DNA of 64,000 nucleotides from Acanthacorydalis orientalis (GCA_034766995.1 CM068317.1:36354249-36418248), one strand, 5' to 3'; positions 38,421 to 51,592 are shown, counted from the stretch's first letter. Notes: generated by a model from the sequence alone, not told the origin. Numbers and translations: made by a program.

Positions 38421-41400
38421 AAAAATCGTTACATTGCACCAAAATTCAATTTCCATAATTGAATAAAATAACATAATTTATATGTAATTAAAAGTATCTC
38501 GGAATAATTTTCTACCACTTACAAATAAATGAAAAAGTAATTCGTTTTTGAAATGAAATTCATTTTAGTAAGCAGCCTGTATTTTAATGTCATTAGACAA
38601 AAAAGATTCTTTTTATATAAAACATATTTATCTCTTCAGTATATAACTATTCATTTGTTGATATTTGCATAAAGAGTTCGTGTCTACGAATATTTATATA
38701 TGTCACTGATGTCTACGTCATGGAGTTAATTTCCGAGTAAGTCTGGCTTAAATAACATTTAGAATTCCATTAAATATTTCGTCAAAGAAAAATATTTTAC
38801 GTCATACTGACATTTTATGTGCCGGAAGATAATATTATTTTATGGCAAAGATATTTTTTAATATTTTCGGTTGTTAACTCTGAAAAGTTAGAGAAGTCGA
38901 TATTTCTTTGCTGCAGCGTTTACCTTTATTTCAATTATTTTATGAGATAAATGTGTTTGACATTTTTTCCATCCTTTTCTCTCATTTTTTTCCTTTGTAC
39001 ATGAATCATTTTTTAGAAGATGTTTTAGTAGTGGTTGATAAGAATAAACCAGTTATTAAATTGTTTATAAAATTGTATAAATATAAGATTTTTTCCTTTA
39101 TCATTAATTGAACTATTGAAGTATTATTTGAATTTTGTGTTTAAAGTAATAAGGTTATTTAATGTTAAATAGTTATTTTTAGTAATAGAAGTCAATTATA
39201 TATTTTGTCATCAAATAGTTTGCTTTTTGAATTTCAATTATACAAAAATTCGTTATTTTTATTCGAATGTCAGTTTTTCAACTAATAGTGAAATTTATTT
39301 AATTTTCATATATTATCATTTACTTGAAATTAAAAATAATTATTATTATTATGTCTAATCTATATTTCAATTTAGATATAAATTATCATTGAATTAGTTA
39401 CATTATTATTTCAATGTTTAAACAAAAGTGATTTGCTTTTATAGTCACATTATTTTCATTCAAATCTTTTCATCTGTTTTCTCAAATATTTTCTGGATAT
39501 ATGTGAATACTATTAATAATTCATTTCCTTTTTATTATTCATTCAAGTTTCTAAGAATTATACATTGATTTATGATTTTACCCAATCCTTCATATTTCAT
39601 AACTAAAAGATCGCTATTTTTTTGAACTACATAGAATGCAAGTGATATACTATTTTCATCTTTTCTGCTATTTCACACTCCTAGTTTAATTTTCTCTATC
39701 TATTGTCTCAGTATTGTTCGTCCTTTTGGATCATCTAAGTATCCGTTCTTCACAGCTAGAAACCAATATAGAAAACTACCAGGATCAACATGTCAACAGA
39801 ATCATAGTTACAAAAGTATACCTAAATAATAAAACATAATTACATTTTTCTATTTCTTTTCTGTCAACCAAAATCATTTTTTTATATTTTTTTCAACACA
39901 TCTCGACTGAATGATTTATTGTTTGAAAGTCTTTCAAATATTTGCTATTATTTATGTAATTTATTATTATCAACTTTCGTAAAAGTGATCACACTTCTAA
40001 AATGAATGCAAAAAAATATAAAAATGATATAGATAAATATTTTATTTTTGATAGAATCGTGAAATCCAAGAAAGAGAAACAATCTTGCATAATAAAACAA
40101 TTTGTTTCCTCTTACTCTTCTTTCAATGAATAAATGAAAGCTTTTAAAGGTACATTATTTATAAAGTAAATTCTAATCACTGGATTGCAAATCTTAAATA
40201 TTATTATTATTACTTAATTTATCAGAAATAGAATTTAAAACAAATTCTTCGATAAAAAAATGTTTATAAAAAATTTAAATACTTTTAAATTAAAACATAT
40301 TTTTATTAATTTTCAACTTTTTAAATCAGTAAAACATTCTGAATATTTTTATGAATAGAATTATTAATCTTAAGAAAAATGTTATAGTCAATACAAGAAT
40401 ATTCAAGAATTTTATTTATTTTTATTCGTTATTTTGATAAATTTGACTTTTATATTATTAAATTTTAATTACAGTCTAGGTAAAAAAATAAATAATAACT
40501 GAATCTTTTAAAAATGTAATTTTTATACTTTAATATAATTAAAAAATAATAATAGAATTTTTTTTCTTTCCAAGTTTCATTAATAGATAATGTTTTTAAG
40601 AAGGAAAAGGTAATAAATATTAAGTTATAACAACGCAAAATTCAATGTACCTACAAAAAATATTTCACTGGATGTGAACTTGTATAAATGTTTTCATGAC
40701 AAAGTATAAATAGAAATATCTTGTTATTTCGTATGAAAAATGAAATAATGTCAAAAGTACTTTGTAACAGTAATAAACGAATATAATACCGTTACTCACA
40801 ACAACCCATCATTTGTTGTAAACTTTATACGTCACAATTCCACAATTCTAGATTATTATTACCAAGATTATTTTAAAAGTATTGTTGAGAAACAAGTTTA
40901 TCTATAACTTGATACAATACATTGCTTAACAGAAGGAAATAAATGCTTTTTCTTTAATTTTATTTCAGTCTCTAAATAAATAACAACAAACTTATAGATT
41001 ATCTTTATTCTTTAATAATGTTTTATTCTGATGCATGATTTGTCAAAACTGAAGTAGATTTCTTTTGTATGATAAATCAATAATCGATTAAAAACATTTA
41101 GAATTTTCATTTTAGAGAATTGAACGAATATTTTTATAGTATCGAACTCGTTAATACAAAGAAAACCTTTTTGTGGTTGTTAAGATGTATAATTTTCTTT
41201 TTGCAACGTGACCTAATTTAAAAAATTCATTCTATTTCGCAATAGTCTTTATATATGTCATGGTTACCTTTTTTATAATTTATTACGTTCTTCAAATTTT
41301 GATGAGAAACATTACTTGAATACGAATGTTTACAAATATATTTTTTTCTTGAAATATATAGATTTGTAAAATGAATAAAAAATAATTTAAGTATTCTTCT

Positions 41401-41470
41401 TTATGAAAAATAATTACTGAAAATGAATTGTTTTTTCAATCTTATATTTTTTTTTAATTATTAAATATCA
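38420..41470. other. AT-rich stretch without recognised gene
   Basis: A 30-codon minus-strand frame at 39700-39792 reads HVDPGSFLYWFLAVKNGYLD and looks coding-like, but it is preceded directly by a stop and has no clear splice sites, so it is not called. The remainder is AT-rich without exons. Confidence 0.45.
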
Positions 41471-41471
41471 G

Positions 41472-41473
<2 letters not shown>

Positions 41474-41536
<63 letters not shown>

Positions 41537-41537
41537 A
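41474..41537. repeat. Compound (TA)n(TG)n microsatellite
   Basis: About 46 bases of TA followed by nine TG units. Confidence 0.95.
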
Positions 41538-42092
41538 ATAATGTACTTTAATAAATAAATATCATTTTTGATTTTATAATTATCCTTTTTCCTTTATCAA
41601 TAAGGATCATTGTTTTTCATTTCTAAACACTTTTTTTTATTTTTATTATTGATAATATTATTATTACAATTACGAATTCTTATACTTTCTACAAATAAAT
41701 AGATATTTAGTACTAAATGAAAGTAATATATATTATCAAAGACAATTCCTAATCTACTTTTTTCTAATTCCTATCATTCTTATATGACTAGAATACATTT
41801 AAATTCATAAAATTTCACAGAAATGCTTTTTGTAAATAACAGAACCGTATTAACAGTATGAAATTATCGCATATTACATTTTTCTCTTACTCTTATATTA
41901 AATATATTTTTTCTGTATGTTAAATACATGACATTTACACGACCTCGAAATATTTAAATATTTTTGATATATGTATGTCGTTTGGTGTTATTTGCTCTGA
42001 AACTTTTCCCTGGCGTGCTATAATATGATTTTGTATATATATATATTTTTTTTTAAAAAAAAACTATATATCTATAAATGCAAACATGTTTG

Positions 42093-42097
<5 letters not shown>

Positions 42098-42152
<55 letters not shown>
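42098..42152. repeat. (TA)n microsatellite
   Basis: TA run of about 55 bases. Confidence 0.95.
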
Positions 42153-42155
<3 letters not shown>

Positions 42156-42254
42156 ATATAAATAAAAAATTATTTTATTGATATTTATATTTGATATAAT
42201 AATTTTTTTATCATTGATTAGAATAAAAAAACACATATTTGAATCCAATTCTAC

Positions 42255-42260
42255 TTTATT
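42255..42260 (-). terminator. AATAAA polyadenylation signal of the short peptide gene
   Basis: Canonical signal on the minus strand about 100 bases beyond the stop codon at 42361-42359, at the expected distance for a compact 3' UTR. Confidence 0.6.
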
Positions 42261-42358
42261 GCAAACATAATAATGGGATTTCTTACAGTATGCATTTTAA
42301 TAACATCAGAAAATAATTGTTGACATAACTAAGGTTTCCATTTTAAATTTTTGAAGAA

Positions 42359-42375
42359 TTATCCAGTTAATGTTC
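42359..42375 (-). CDS. Exon 3 of 54-residue secreted peptide gene
   Basis: After the acceptor TTTTATGTTTCAG (ending at 42376), 17 bases complete the split Arg codon and add T-L-T-G before TAA. The precursor therefore ends in Gly. In secreted peptides a C-terminal Gly is often converted to a C-terminal amide; several bee venom precursors end in this way (established knowledge). The tiny terminal exon with a Gly-stop is shared with the neighbouring gene (51260-51279), which strongly supports both predictions. Confidence 0.65.
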
Positions 42376-42579
42376 CTGAAACATAAAATTAATCGGTTTA
42401 TTAAATTTAAAATTACACTATAATCTGCAATAATAACATATTAAAAAATATGCAAATAATATTTTTGTATTTTTATTATCTTCTGCTTTATATTTATTAT
42501 AATTTATAAACAGTCTATTAGAATTCATTAAAATTTAATCAAAAACTATTTTATGAAGGAATAGTATATAAATACTAAC

Positions 42580-42673
42580 TGTTACGGCCACATGTACCAT
42601 TAGGGCCTCTATGTGCTGCATGGTCTTCAATATGATGAACCCGATCAGCAATCCAGTTCGGGGAGAAACCATT
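42580..42673 (-). CDS. Exon 2 of 54-residue secreted peptide gene
   Basis: This exon lies between the acceptor AAATTTAAG (ending 42674) and the donor AACA|GTTAGT (42580/42579). It encodes 31 residues plus one base, beginning NGFSPNWIADRVHHIEDH and ending NGTCGRN. It carries most of the mature peptide: five His, one Cys (residue 46 of the precursor) and two N-glycosylation sequons, NGT (residues 43-45) and NRT (49-51, completed by exon 3). One unpaired Cys suggests dimerisation or a free thiol. It is clearly GC-richer than its flanks. There is no dibasic processing site before the peptide, so the signal peptide is probably the only N-terminal extension. The family was not recognised. Confidence 0.7.
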
Positions 42674-42693
42674 CTTAAATTTAAAAATAAACA

Positions 42694-42735
<42 letters not shown>

Positions 42736-43173
42736 AGAAGAGATAAATATAAATAAAATTTCTATTTACGAAGAAAATAAATATCTAATGTCAACAATTT
42801 AACATTTGATTAAAGAAAGAAACACGTTTCTGTTTTATTGAATAATAATCAATTTTAAATTCAAATATAATAAAAAATATAGATAAGTACGTTTGTATTT
42901 CACTAATTAAAATATATATTTTAAAATTGTGTAATAATTGTCATACTATATGGCATGTTTTAATAATAAAAATTCAATTTAAATGGTAATAATATTAGTT
43001 ACAATCATTTTATGTAGTCGTTTTTCAAGGAATTGAAAAATAATTTTAGAATGATTTTTTTTTTTTTTTGTAAAAAACTATTTATATTTTATAATTTTTT
43101 TACATATGACCTTTTGAGCGAAGGAAAAATATTATTAAAAATTATATTTCAATCTTATACGTAAATAAAGTAT

Positions 43174-43218
<45 letters not shown>

Positions 43219-43599
43219 GTGTGTGTGTGTATATGTCCCGTAAATTGCTTCGTATACTTGTGAAAATTACATGTATGAAAAATGCAAAAAAAACTGTTGA
43301 TTTATTTACACTACTTAACCTTATTGTTTTTTGAAAGATAGAATCACTTTGTACATTTACTGTCAATTTATTTAACATTTTATTTCTTTAATGAATAAGC
43401 ATGTTTTTGAACTAAAACAAGAAATCTATTAAATGAAAAAGTAAGTTAAAATTTCATGTTCATTGACTTGGATATAAAATATCTTATATTTATTAAAACA
43501 AAATTTGGAGATGACATATTTTAGTACACATTTTTACTTCTATCTCTAAACATGTATACAATTTACTTAACGATCTTGTTGAGATTTCTAACTATTTGC

Positions 43600-43650
<51 letters not shown>

Positions 43651-45799
43651 TATATATGAATATATAACTTGAAATTTAATTGTGAAGTCGTTTCTAGGTA
43701 TGTTGTAAAGATAACCAAGGTTTCATCTGCAAACATTGCTACTAATAAACTCAATTTTACAGTACACAACGATGATAACAGAAGTTAGTATTATATACAA
43801 CTGAAATGTAAACTTATTTAGTTTCGATAGACTTAACATATAAACTAATTTTAATTGTGCACATTACACACAAATTATATATATATATAAATATATATAA
43901 ACTATACGCGATTAAAACTCGATTTTCTATGAAAATGTGAAATTAAATGTTTTAAATTTGAAAATATTTCGTAAATATACAAAATAGAAATAATACAAAA
44001 CAAAAAACATCATCAAATAAATAAACTCGAAAAAATATTTGATTAATATTTGTAATAATAATTATGGTTTGTTTGCATATGCTGCTCTGATAAAACTCAC
44101 GCATATTTAATAATAAAATATGCAAACAATTCCATTTGAAAACAATGGATGTATTCTACGTTTTAATTATACCTTTTATCATTACAATGTTTCCGTAAAG
44201 TATTATCCTTTCATATAACGAACTTTTCATGACTACAGGCCTCCCCATTCAATGTTTTATTCTTTGAATTATTTTATTTAATTTTAAGGTGAACATATAT
44301 ATATATATAATCGTATTCATTTCTTAAAAATACTATATTTAAATAAGTTACTGTTATGAATCGAGACTTATTTTATTAGTGAAAAAAAAGTAACCACACT
44401 ACAAAAATATTTTTGTAATATATGACAAGTGACAACAAAATTTGAAATCAAAATACTTATTTTAGCTGGCTCTCTATATATGAACATATTTTATAATTAA
44501 GTATTTTAATTAAATACAAACAATGGGATTTAAAGTATTAATCGTACCATATAATCCTTCGTTTTTTTTCGTAGGTGAATTAAAAGCTGAAATATTTACA
44601 TCTTTCAGTCAACAATATAAGCGATTTTTTAAAATTTAAAATATTTTTTTATATAAGGTTTAAATAGTTAAAATATATTTTTTTCAACATATTTCTGGAT
44701 ACAGATAGAAAATTAAAACTTTTTTTTTATATTGTTTTTTAAGAAGTTCCTACTTTTGAAAAATTGATTACTTGATTGTATTTTATTCGTATTTGATGGC
44801 AATATCCTAATTCACAGAGAATTATTAGTAGATATTAAGAGTAAAATATAGAAAAACTGTCTGACTTTTTATTTAGATTTGACCTGGTTTTGTTTACATT
44901 CTATTTTTTCTCTGTGGTTAATAGAGCATCATTTGGAAAATTCGTACATGTAACAATGAACATTTATTGAGTGCATTATTGAATATTTTTAATCAGCAAC
45001 AGTTTTTATACCAAGAGAAAATTTATTTCTGAAATTGAATTAAATTTGGATACAATAACAAAAAAAATCTATTTGTCTATTTACAGTTCAGATATTCACA
45101 AATTTTGACATGAGTGGATCAGTATTTCTGACAGAATTTGTTGGTATGTTATTAACAAAAATATTTATTTAATACAAAATTTGTACAATTTTAGATGAAA
45201 TATCGAACGTATTTTATAGTCAAGATTATGTTGTGTATTTGAAACCAAAAAATTGAATTAAATTTGAATATTAAATTTGATTTTAAATAATACCGATGTA
45301 TGATACGAATGTTTATTTAAAATTATATTCAATCATTGAACTTTAAATTAATAATAATAGTTTTGACTATTTTACTATTTAATACTTAATACTAATAACA
45401 CGATTATAATAGTTATAATTTTATACATTTTAACAATTTATTTCTGTATATACTTAAAAAAATGTACATCAGATCTCGTAGAAAATACACACGAGCTTTA
45501 AATAGCTGAAAGGATCAACTTTGTAAATCCATGTTTTAAATATTTAATAAAATCAAATTGTAGAAGCAGCCTGTCAAAATGTACAATGTTATGCACTGTT
45601 TTGCGAGTACAACATGATTTGTAATATTAACGATATTTCTACTTATATATATATATATATATATACAGCTTAATGAATACATGAAATTAATAATAAATAT
45701 ATTATTATAAAAATTTAGATAGAATATATGTAATAAAATTTATATTCCAAATAAAGATAAATGAAATAAAATTATATGAATAAATAAAAAAATTCTTAC
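42674..45799 (-). other. Intron 1 of the 54-residue peptide gene
   Basis: A 3.1-kb intron bounded by GCG|GTAAGA and AAATTTAAG|AAT. It is AT-rich with (TA)n arrays at 42697-42732, 43178-43234 and 43603-43658. No other exon was seen inside. Confidence 0.6.
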
Positions 45800-45853
45800 C
45801 GCAAATTGTGTTACGACGAGAGCAAGTAAGATAAAAACCATGAAAAATTTCAT
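45800..45853 (-). CDS. Exon 1 (signal peptide) of 54-residue secreted peptide gene
   Basis: ATG at 45853 opens exactly 18 codons, MKFFMVFILLALVVTQFA, a textbook secretory signal with a basic n-region, a hydrophobic core and an Ala at the likely cleavage boundary. The exon ends in phase 0 at GCG|GTAAGA. It joins in frame to exon 2, whose first residues are Asn-Gly. The neighbouring gene has an 18-codon first exon too, identical at 8 of 18 residues, including MKF and VFIL. A TATA box lies about 80 bases upstream. The predicted product is a small extracellular peptide; tissue and function are unknown. A venom- or gland-peptide role is a hypothesis only, based on architecture and the terminal Gly. 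Confidence 0.7.
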
Positions 45854-45928
45854 TTTGCTGAAATATTATTAGATAAATACAATATTTGAATGAAAATGGA
45901 CTTATATGTATGAACATAAATTCGGTTG

Positions 45929-45936
45929 TTTATATA
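45929..45936 (-). promoter_or_regulatory. TATA box of 54-residue peptide gene
   Basis: TATATAAA on the minus strand, about 76 bases before the ATG, giving a short 5' UTR if transcription starts about 30 bases downstream. A TTTCAG directly before CAAAATG could alternatively be the acceptor of a 5' UTR intron. Confidence 0.45.
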
Positions 45937-46409
45937 CAAGTTCGTGAATATGCAAATTAAATGAATTCGTACTAATTTATGGAGCACTAATTGGTTATTA
46001 TATGGATTTTTTATGTCATTCTATTGTAAAAGTACTCCATTTTTCCTCGTAAATATACATATAGCATATCAGGAAATTCATAACAATAAACATGTATTTA
46101 ATTCTGCTGACATAATTTCATATACATCTGTTTATAAATATATTTACTTTTTATAATAAAAATTGATTTGTACTTAGATTGTATTCTCTAGAATGTAGTG
46201 ATATGTTTGTTATATATATACATACATACATACTTATTCCTACATCCTTTGTAAACTATCTTCGTCACGTTTTTTTATTTGTATTTCCACTATAATGTGC
46301 TTATAACAGTGAATCTACTGAAGAAATCCTTACGAATATTATATTTCTTTACTCACAAAAATATATTTTTTTAAAGATAGAAATAAACATTTATTAACTA
46401 ATGTAATAT

Positions 46410-46411
46410 AC

Positions 46412-46454
<43 letters not shown>

Positions 46455-46470
46455 TATATATACATATATG
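46410..46470. repeat. (TA)n array with palindromic interruptions
   Basis: TA runs interrupted by atgtatat and atacatat blocks. Confidence 0.9.
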
Positions 46471-46669
46471 TCTCATGTACCTTTTCAACTTAGTTACAGC
46501 ATTAAAAAGATCTTTAAATAATGTTTTTATTTTACAAAACTTCAGACGTTTTTCTGAAAAATCATTTCTTGTCATGTTCTTTAAAAGTAGTTTTAAAATA
46601 AAAAGTATGGACCGTTTGGAAATATTTTTTTCTTTGAGATATTTAATTTCATTACCTTTTATAAAGATA

Positions 46670-46673
46670 TGTA

Positions 46674-46718
<45 letters not shown>
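46670..46718. repeat. (TA)n microsatellite
   Basis: gtatatatgta followed by a TA run of about 38 bases. Confidence 0.9.
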
Positions 46719-46721
<3 letters not shown>

Positions 46722-47054
46722 TGAGTATAAAACTAATTTTATTAAATAAATAAATTCTATGTAAATTTTTATTAGTAGAAAAAATGTCTTCAGAAGGCGG
46801 ACACAGTAGATACTTTTTGTAAATTCTGATTTTGGGAATTGAAAATGGTATTTTTATTTCTCAAATTAATAAAGGTTTATTTATTATATGTTTACATTAA
46901 AAAAACATATATTACTTATTTAGCAAGAGTAGTTTAACATTTAGATAAATAATGTAATGAAAAATAAAATCAGTAAATAAATTAATTTTATAAAATTGAT
47001 AAAGACTGTTGAAAACAACAATTTTATCCTATTTGTTATGCTTTCTGTGTGTAT

Positions 47055-47059
<5 letters not shown>

Positions 47060-47150
<91 letters not shown>
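47060..47150. repeat. Longest (TA)n microsatellite
   Basis: Uninterrupted TA run of about 90 bases. It creates Tyr-Ile frames on both strands. Confidence 0.97.
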
Positions 47151-47153
<3 letters not shown>

Positions 47154-47414
47154 GTAAAAGAATATCATGCCTAATAATTCAAATAACATTTAATATAAAT
47201 AAAAATGATACATTTTGATCATGTTTTCATAAAACAAAAAATTCTCTATTAGTTTTTATGTAATAAAAATATTAATGAAATTTTGTATTGTTCAATATAA
47301 AAATATTTCTATTCTATAAAATGTGAACATATAATGTTAGGTTTCTTAATACCAATTTAAACTTTTATTTTGTTAAAATTGTTTTAAGAATTGTTAATCA
47401 CTTGTAGAATGTTT

Positions 47415-47460
<46 letters not shown>

Positions 47461-49738
47461 TTATTCAGAAAATATCAATTGAATTGATAGTGATTTATTT
47501 TACTTTTTATAAATACTATGTCAATAGAATAAAAATATTTTCATATCTATTATTTAACACGGACGCATAAAAACAATGATCATTGTGCCATTTATTTATA
47601 CGTCGTGTACAAATAATAAGGCAACTAATCATGAAATTGTTCAATGTGTTCACTGGTCTCATCAAGGGTATGTTTACAAAGGAATATTGACAATTTTCCA
47701 GTTTAATTGATTTGAAAATAAAGTAGACTAGTTGAATGGTTTTGTCACCTTGAACTATATTGTATTGAATTTATCATCGTTTAATTATAATTTATTTACT
47801 AACGTAATATTAATTAATAAATATTGCTTCATTTTTTAATGTAAAGAATATCGAATGCTTTTCTTATTCAATAGAAGTGAAAACTATTCGAGAAAATTTA
47901 CTTGAAGAAGCGTATCGATTAATTTTAAAGCTGTCATATTGTATTTTAATTGTAGTTGAAGTATCATTGATCTTTGATAAAATGTATTGATAATAAGATC
48001 TGTTATATTATACCTTTGTTACGTTGAAGTAAAATAATTTTCCTGTTGAAACAAAAAGATTATGAAAAAATTATGTGGAAATTATCTATTGATTTATTAT
48101 TGAAAAAATGTTTTGAAAATAAGTCATTATATTATTTATGAATTATTGATTAATACTTAATTATTCAAATATTAAACAGAGGTTACATAATTTAGATTAA
48201 ATTACTTAAAATAAAGTACTTTAGAATAGGTTATAAGTAGATTTTAATGCTATAAGTTTTATATTATATTGGTTTTTATAATTGAAAAAACCTATTGCAG
48301 TATAGTTTTCTCACTGTCGCTAAATTCCCTTTAACAAATGAGTGTTTTATTGACACCATAAATCACAAAACGATTTGTCGGTCCCTCAGTGCATTGAGAA
48401 TGATAGAATCAGCATCAAAATTTACATACGATCAATAATCGATTTTTGAACGTGTTTAATAATAGTTTGTGAAATGAGTGACAAACTCATTTGTGAAGTA
48501 TAAATTTTTATATAATCTAAATAAAATATTTTAATATACAAAATATGCTCTAATATAGAAAAATACACAAGTGGTTAAATACTTTTGGAATTAACTCGAA
48601 AAATGAACTTTATTCATTAAATTCATCTAAGGTAAATCCTATTGTGTCTGTAAATTTTATTAATAAATAAAAATAAGCCTGTTAATGACGATTTTTATTG
48701 TGTTATCCCATTGAGAAAAAATTAAACAATGCAGTTTTAAAAGTAATGAAAAGGATCAAAAAACAGTTAATAAAATTTACAAGGTTACTTAGTAAGCAAA
48801 TAAATAATACGTAAAAATAATTTACAATATAATTATATTTTCTAGAATAAAACGTGGTTTTAAAATCTTTGGTATTAATTTATAACTGTTTTTTAACAAA
48901 TATTTATATTAAGTTTTTCTTTTAGATATTAACTAAAATACCTATTTTTAATTGTTCATAACAAAATTTATTTAGAAAAATTATATAAAAGAATTCTGTA
49001 AATTTGATTTATAAGATTTCAATATGTGTTACGTTAATTGTTAGTTTAAACACGATTTTAAAAAAGTGTACATTGGGTTATTGTAAAATACGGTTCATTA
49101 ACATTAATTTAATTACATACTTGATTGTCACCATCAGTTTTGAAAGAATTAATAGAGATATTCTAGTACATTTCGTTTCTATTAAGATTATTTTATTTTG
49201 TGTAAATTAAGATTTTTTTATTAATTACAAACATTAATAAAACACTTAATGGTACTTGTAAGAACAGATAAATTATTTAATAAAGAAGTTAAAATGTAGA
49301 TATATTTCTTCTTTCAGCATGTATAACAAATCTCATATATAAACTTAAATATAAATACTTAATAAAGTATATAATCAACATTTTACAGATATAATAAAAT
49401 CAAATATAGAAATTGATATAAACTTCAATGTCATGATTATTTTTTTTTATTCAGTAAAAATTAAAATGGAGACAATATTAACGATACTTTTATTTTGAAA
49501 ATATTTTTAATTTGTACAATAGCGAAATGTTTACCTTTCATTTGAATGTAAAATTTCTGCTCTATTAAAGAAATTAGAAGTTATTCACAAAAAATGAATG
49601 GAAGGTAGTGTTAAATTATCAAATTATTATATTGATCATAATTGGAGAACGATACATTTTCCGAAACCATGTTATAATATTTTATTTATTATTATTTTTA
49701 CACATGAAGTAGCGTTTTGTACATATATTTATTTGAGG

Positions 49739-49740
<2 letters not shown>

Positions 49741-49779
<39 letters not shown>
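49741..49779. repeat. (TA)n array abutting a mariner end
   Basis: TA run that ends exactly where the mariner terminal sequence starts at 49780. A second TA run begins at the element's other end (50150). Confidence 0.9.
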
Positions 49780-49783
<4 letters not shown>

Positions 49784-50145
49784 GTACAACTTAATTCGTT
49801 GCATTTTTTATATAAAATGAAAATCATTTTAATCTTTAAAATATCACTCATTGATTCATATAACTTTTCTTCATTTGTCGGGTAAGTGAAGAATCTCTTG
49901 TCGAAAAAAGATGGCGATTTTGAGTTGATGAATTCGTAATTCATTCTCAAACCTCTCCCAATGTTTTGGGATTTATTGCAAATTTTATGCATCGGAACAT
50001 TTTCCCCAAAGCTGAATGAATTATTCATACGACTACAGTAGTACTTTTTTCAACTGGAATGCGAAAAATATGCAATGCTTAATATGCTGCTTTTCGAACG
50101 CCATCGTGTTTACTACTTCGGTTTGTTAGGTTATGACAATAACTC
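49780..50145 (-). mobile_element. Internally deleted mariner element, copy 2
   Basis: Homologous along its length to the element at 13058-13432. The outer end begins aggtgtacaacttaattcgt. The minus strand carries an N-terminal transposase start and a C-terminal end with the core removed, at the same deletion junction as copy 1. TA arrays flank both ends, consistent with mariner's TA target preference. The 99-codon frame across it mixes frames and is not a gene. Confidence 0.8.
49829..50104 (-). pseudogene. Mariner transposase relic, N- and C-ends fused
   Basis: From ATG at 50104 it reads MAFEKQHIKHCIFFAFQLKK, the conserved N-terminal block of a mariner transposase. After several stops it reads ERFENE and then, without any catalytic domain, LKIAIFF and a degraded LPDK-RKVI ending YFKD-stop. 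The same ERFEN/KRFEN-to-FF junction occurs in copy 1, so the deletion predates both insertions and this is a non-autonomous lineage. Confidence 0.75.
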
Positions 50146-50147
50146 GG

Positions 50148-50149
<2 letters not shown>

Positions 50150-50202
<53 letters not shown>
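50150..50202. repeat. (TA)n microsatellite
   Basis: Uninterrupted TA run of about 50 bases at the 5' side of the mariner relic. Confidence 0.95.
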
Positions 50203-50206
<4 letters not shown>

Positions 50207-50405
50207 TTTTTTGTGTTAAGGTTGGCACTCAAAAATTCTAACATTACAAGAAATTCTTTTAATTTAAAATAATATTATGACTGATATATATGACTGATTC
50301 AATTTAAAGGCACAGAATTAATTTTTACGCCTAGTATACAATATATAAATACTTAAATTTACTAAATGCTTAAAATTTTGAAATATTTAATTTTTCAAAT
50401 TTGTG

Positions 50406-50453
<48 letters not shown>

Positions 50454-50569
50454 TATATATATGAGGAAATATGCAATAAATATAATACTTTTTTTTAAAA
50501 AAAAATTTAGAAATATATTTTCTTATATTTATAATTGGTTTTCATTTTCAGACATAAAATATATATCTT

Positions 50570-50601
50570 TCTTTCTTTCTATATATCTATCTATCTATCT
50601 G

Positions 50602-50649
<48 letters not shown>

Positions 50650-50655
50650 TGTGTA
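50570..50655. repeat. (CTTT)n-(TATC)n-(TA)n compound array
   Basis: ctttctttct, then tatctatctatctatct, then a TA run of about 42 bases. Confidence 0.9.
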
Positions 50656-50805
50656 TACTTATTTTGAGATTCCGTGATACTATAAATACCTTATTACTAT
50701 AGTGTGGGTTGAATGCGTGGGCTAGATAATCTTACTTTGCCTTAAGAATTAAGTTATTGTTTTAGCAAGTATATCGTTTTGTAAATTATTCTAATGGTTT
50801 TTATG

Positions 50806-50845
<40 letters not shown>

Positions 50846-51205
50846 TGTGCTGTATTTTATTATTTTATTTTTTTTATGAATATTATGTTACTTTTTATTT
50901 TCATTTAATTTTACTTCGAGTTTATTAGAGCTATGTATTATTTTATTATAAAAATGTACATTCAAATTCTTATACATTTAATAACAGTACTCAAAATTTA
51001 GCTATCTTTAGAAAAGTATTCTCTGTAGGACAAATATTACTTCAAAATGAAATTTACTCTGAAAAGGTGATATTAGTATGTTATCATTTATGAGTATCTG
51101 GACCTTTTCTTTTTTCGTGTCTATGTATTATCAGTACATTTATTTCCTATTTTACTAAAATAAAAATGGTACAGAAATAAAACAACGATTGAACTGTAAA
51201 GTTAT

Positions 51206-51211
51206 TTTATT
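51206..51211 (-). terminator. AATAAA polyadenylation signal of the repeat-peptide gene
   Basis: Minus-strand AATAAA about 50 bases beyond the stop codon that ends at 51260. Confidence 0.6.
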
Positions 51212-51259
51212 TTAACATGTGCGAAAATAAACATTGAATATATATGTAAGTAATATAGT

Positions 51260-51279
51260 TTAACCACTTGCGGCAGTTG
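51260..51279 (-). CDS. Exon 3 of 138-residue repeat-rich secreted protein
   Basis: The acceptor ATTTGTTTCAG (ending 51280) is followed by 20 bases that complete a split Thr codon and add T-A-A-S-G before TAA. Like the 54-residue peptide gene 8.9 kb away, the final exon is minute, enters in phase 1 and ends in Gly. The precursor may therefore be C-terminally amidated (inference). Confidence 0.65.
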
Positions 51280-51592
51280 CTGAAACAAATAAATTATCTT
51301 TTTAAATAATCAATTAATAAATAATTCATACTATTATGTTTAGTTTAAATGTAGAAAAAATGAAGTAAACTTTTCTTTGTGTGTATTTTTATGGAAATCT
51401 TTTTTGGAAATGAAAACTTTCATATTTTATATACGACACAGAAATTAGTAACAGTAAATAAAATTTAAGAAAAAATAAGAAATAAAAGTTATATAATTTT
51501 TCAGGCGAAAAATATATTTTTATTGAAATATTTTTGCAAGTTTAAATTTGAAATTCAATTAAAATTTTTCACAAATATAAATTTATACATAC

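Larger units (their letters stand above)
46000..49730. other. AT-rich intergenic stretch
   Basis: No exon is supported. It holds many TA arrays, including the longest in the window. The 82- to 127-codon frames here are dominated by TA translations. Confidence 0.55.

Noticed and set aside
46941..47189. Long Tyr-Ile open frames on both strands (also at 3342, 3383, 38157, 46339, 50401, 52970 and others)
   Set aside because: They are translations of (TA)n arrays, which have no stops in two frames. No coding signal lies outside the repeat.
47629..47680. MKLFNVFTGLIK followed by GTATGT on the plus strand
   Set aside because: Tempting as a signal exon but not hydrophobic enough, and no matching second exon was found.
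49729..50028. 99-codon minus-strand ORF
   Set aside because: Out-of-frame reading through the mariner relic; true transposase motifs lie in other frames.
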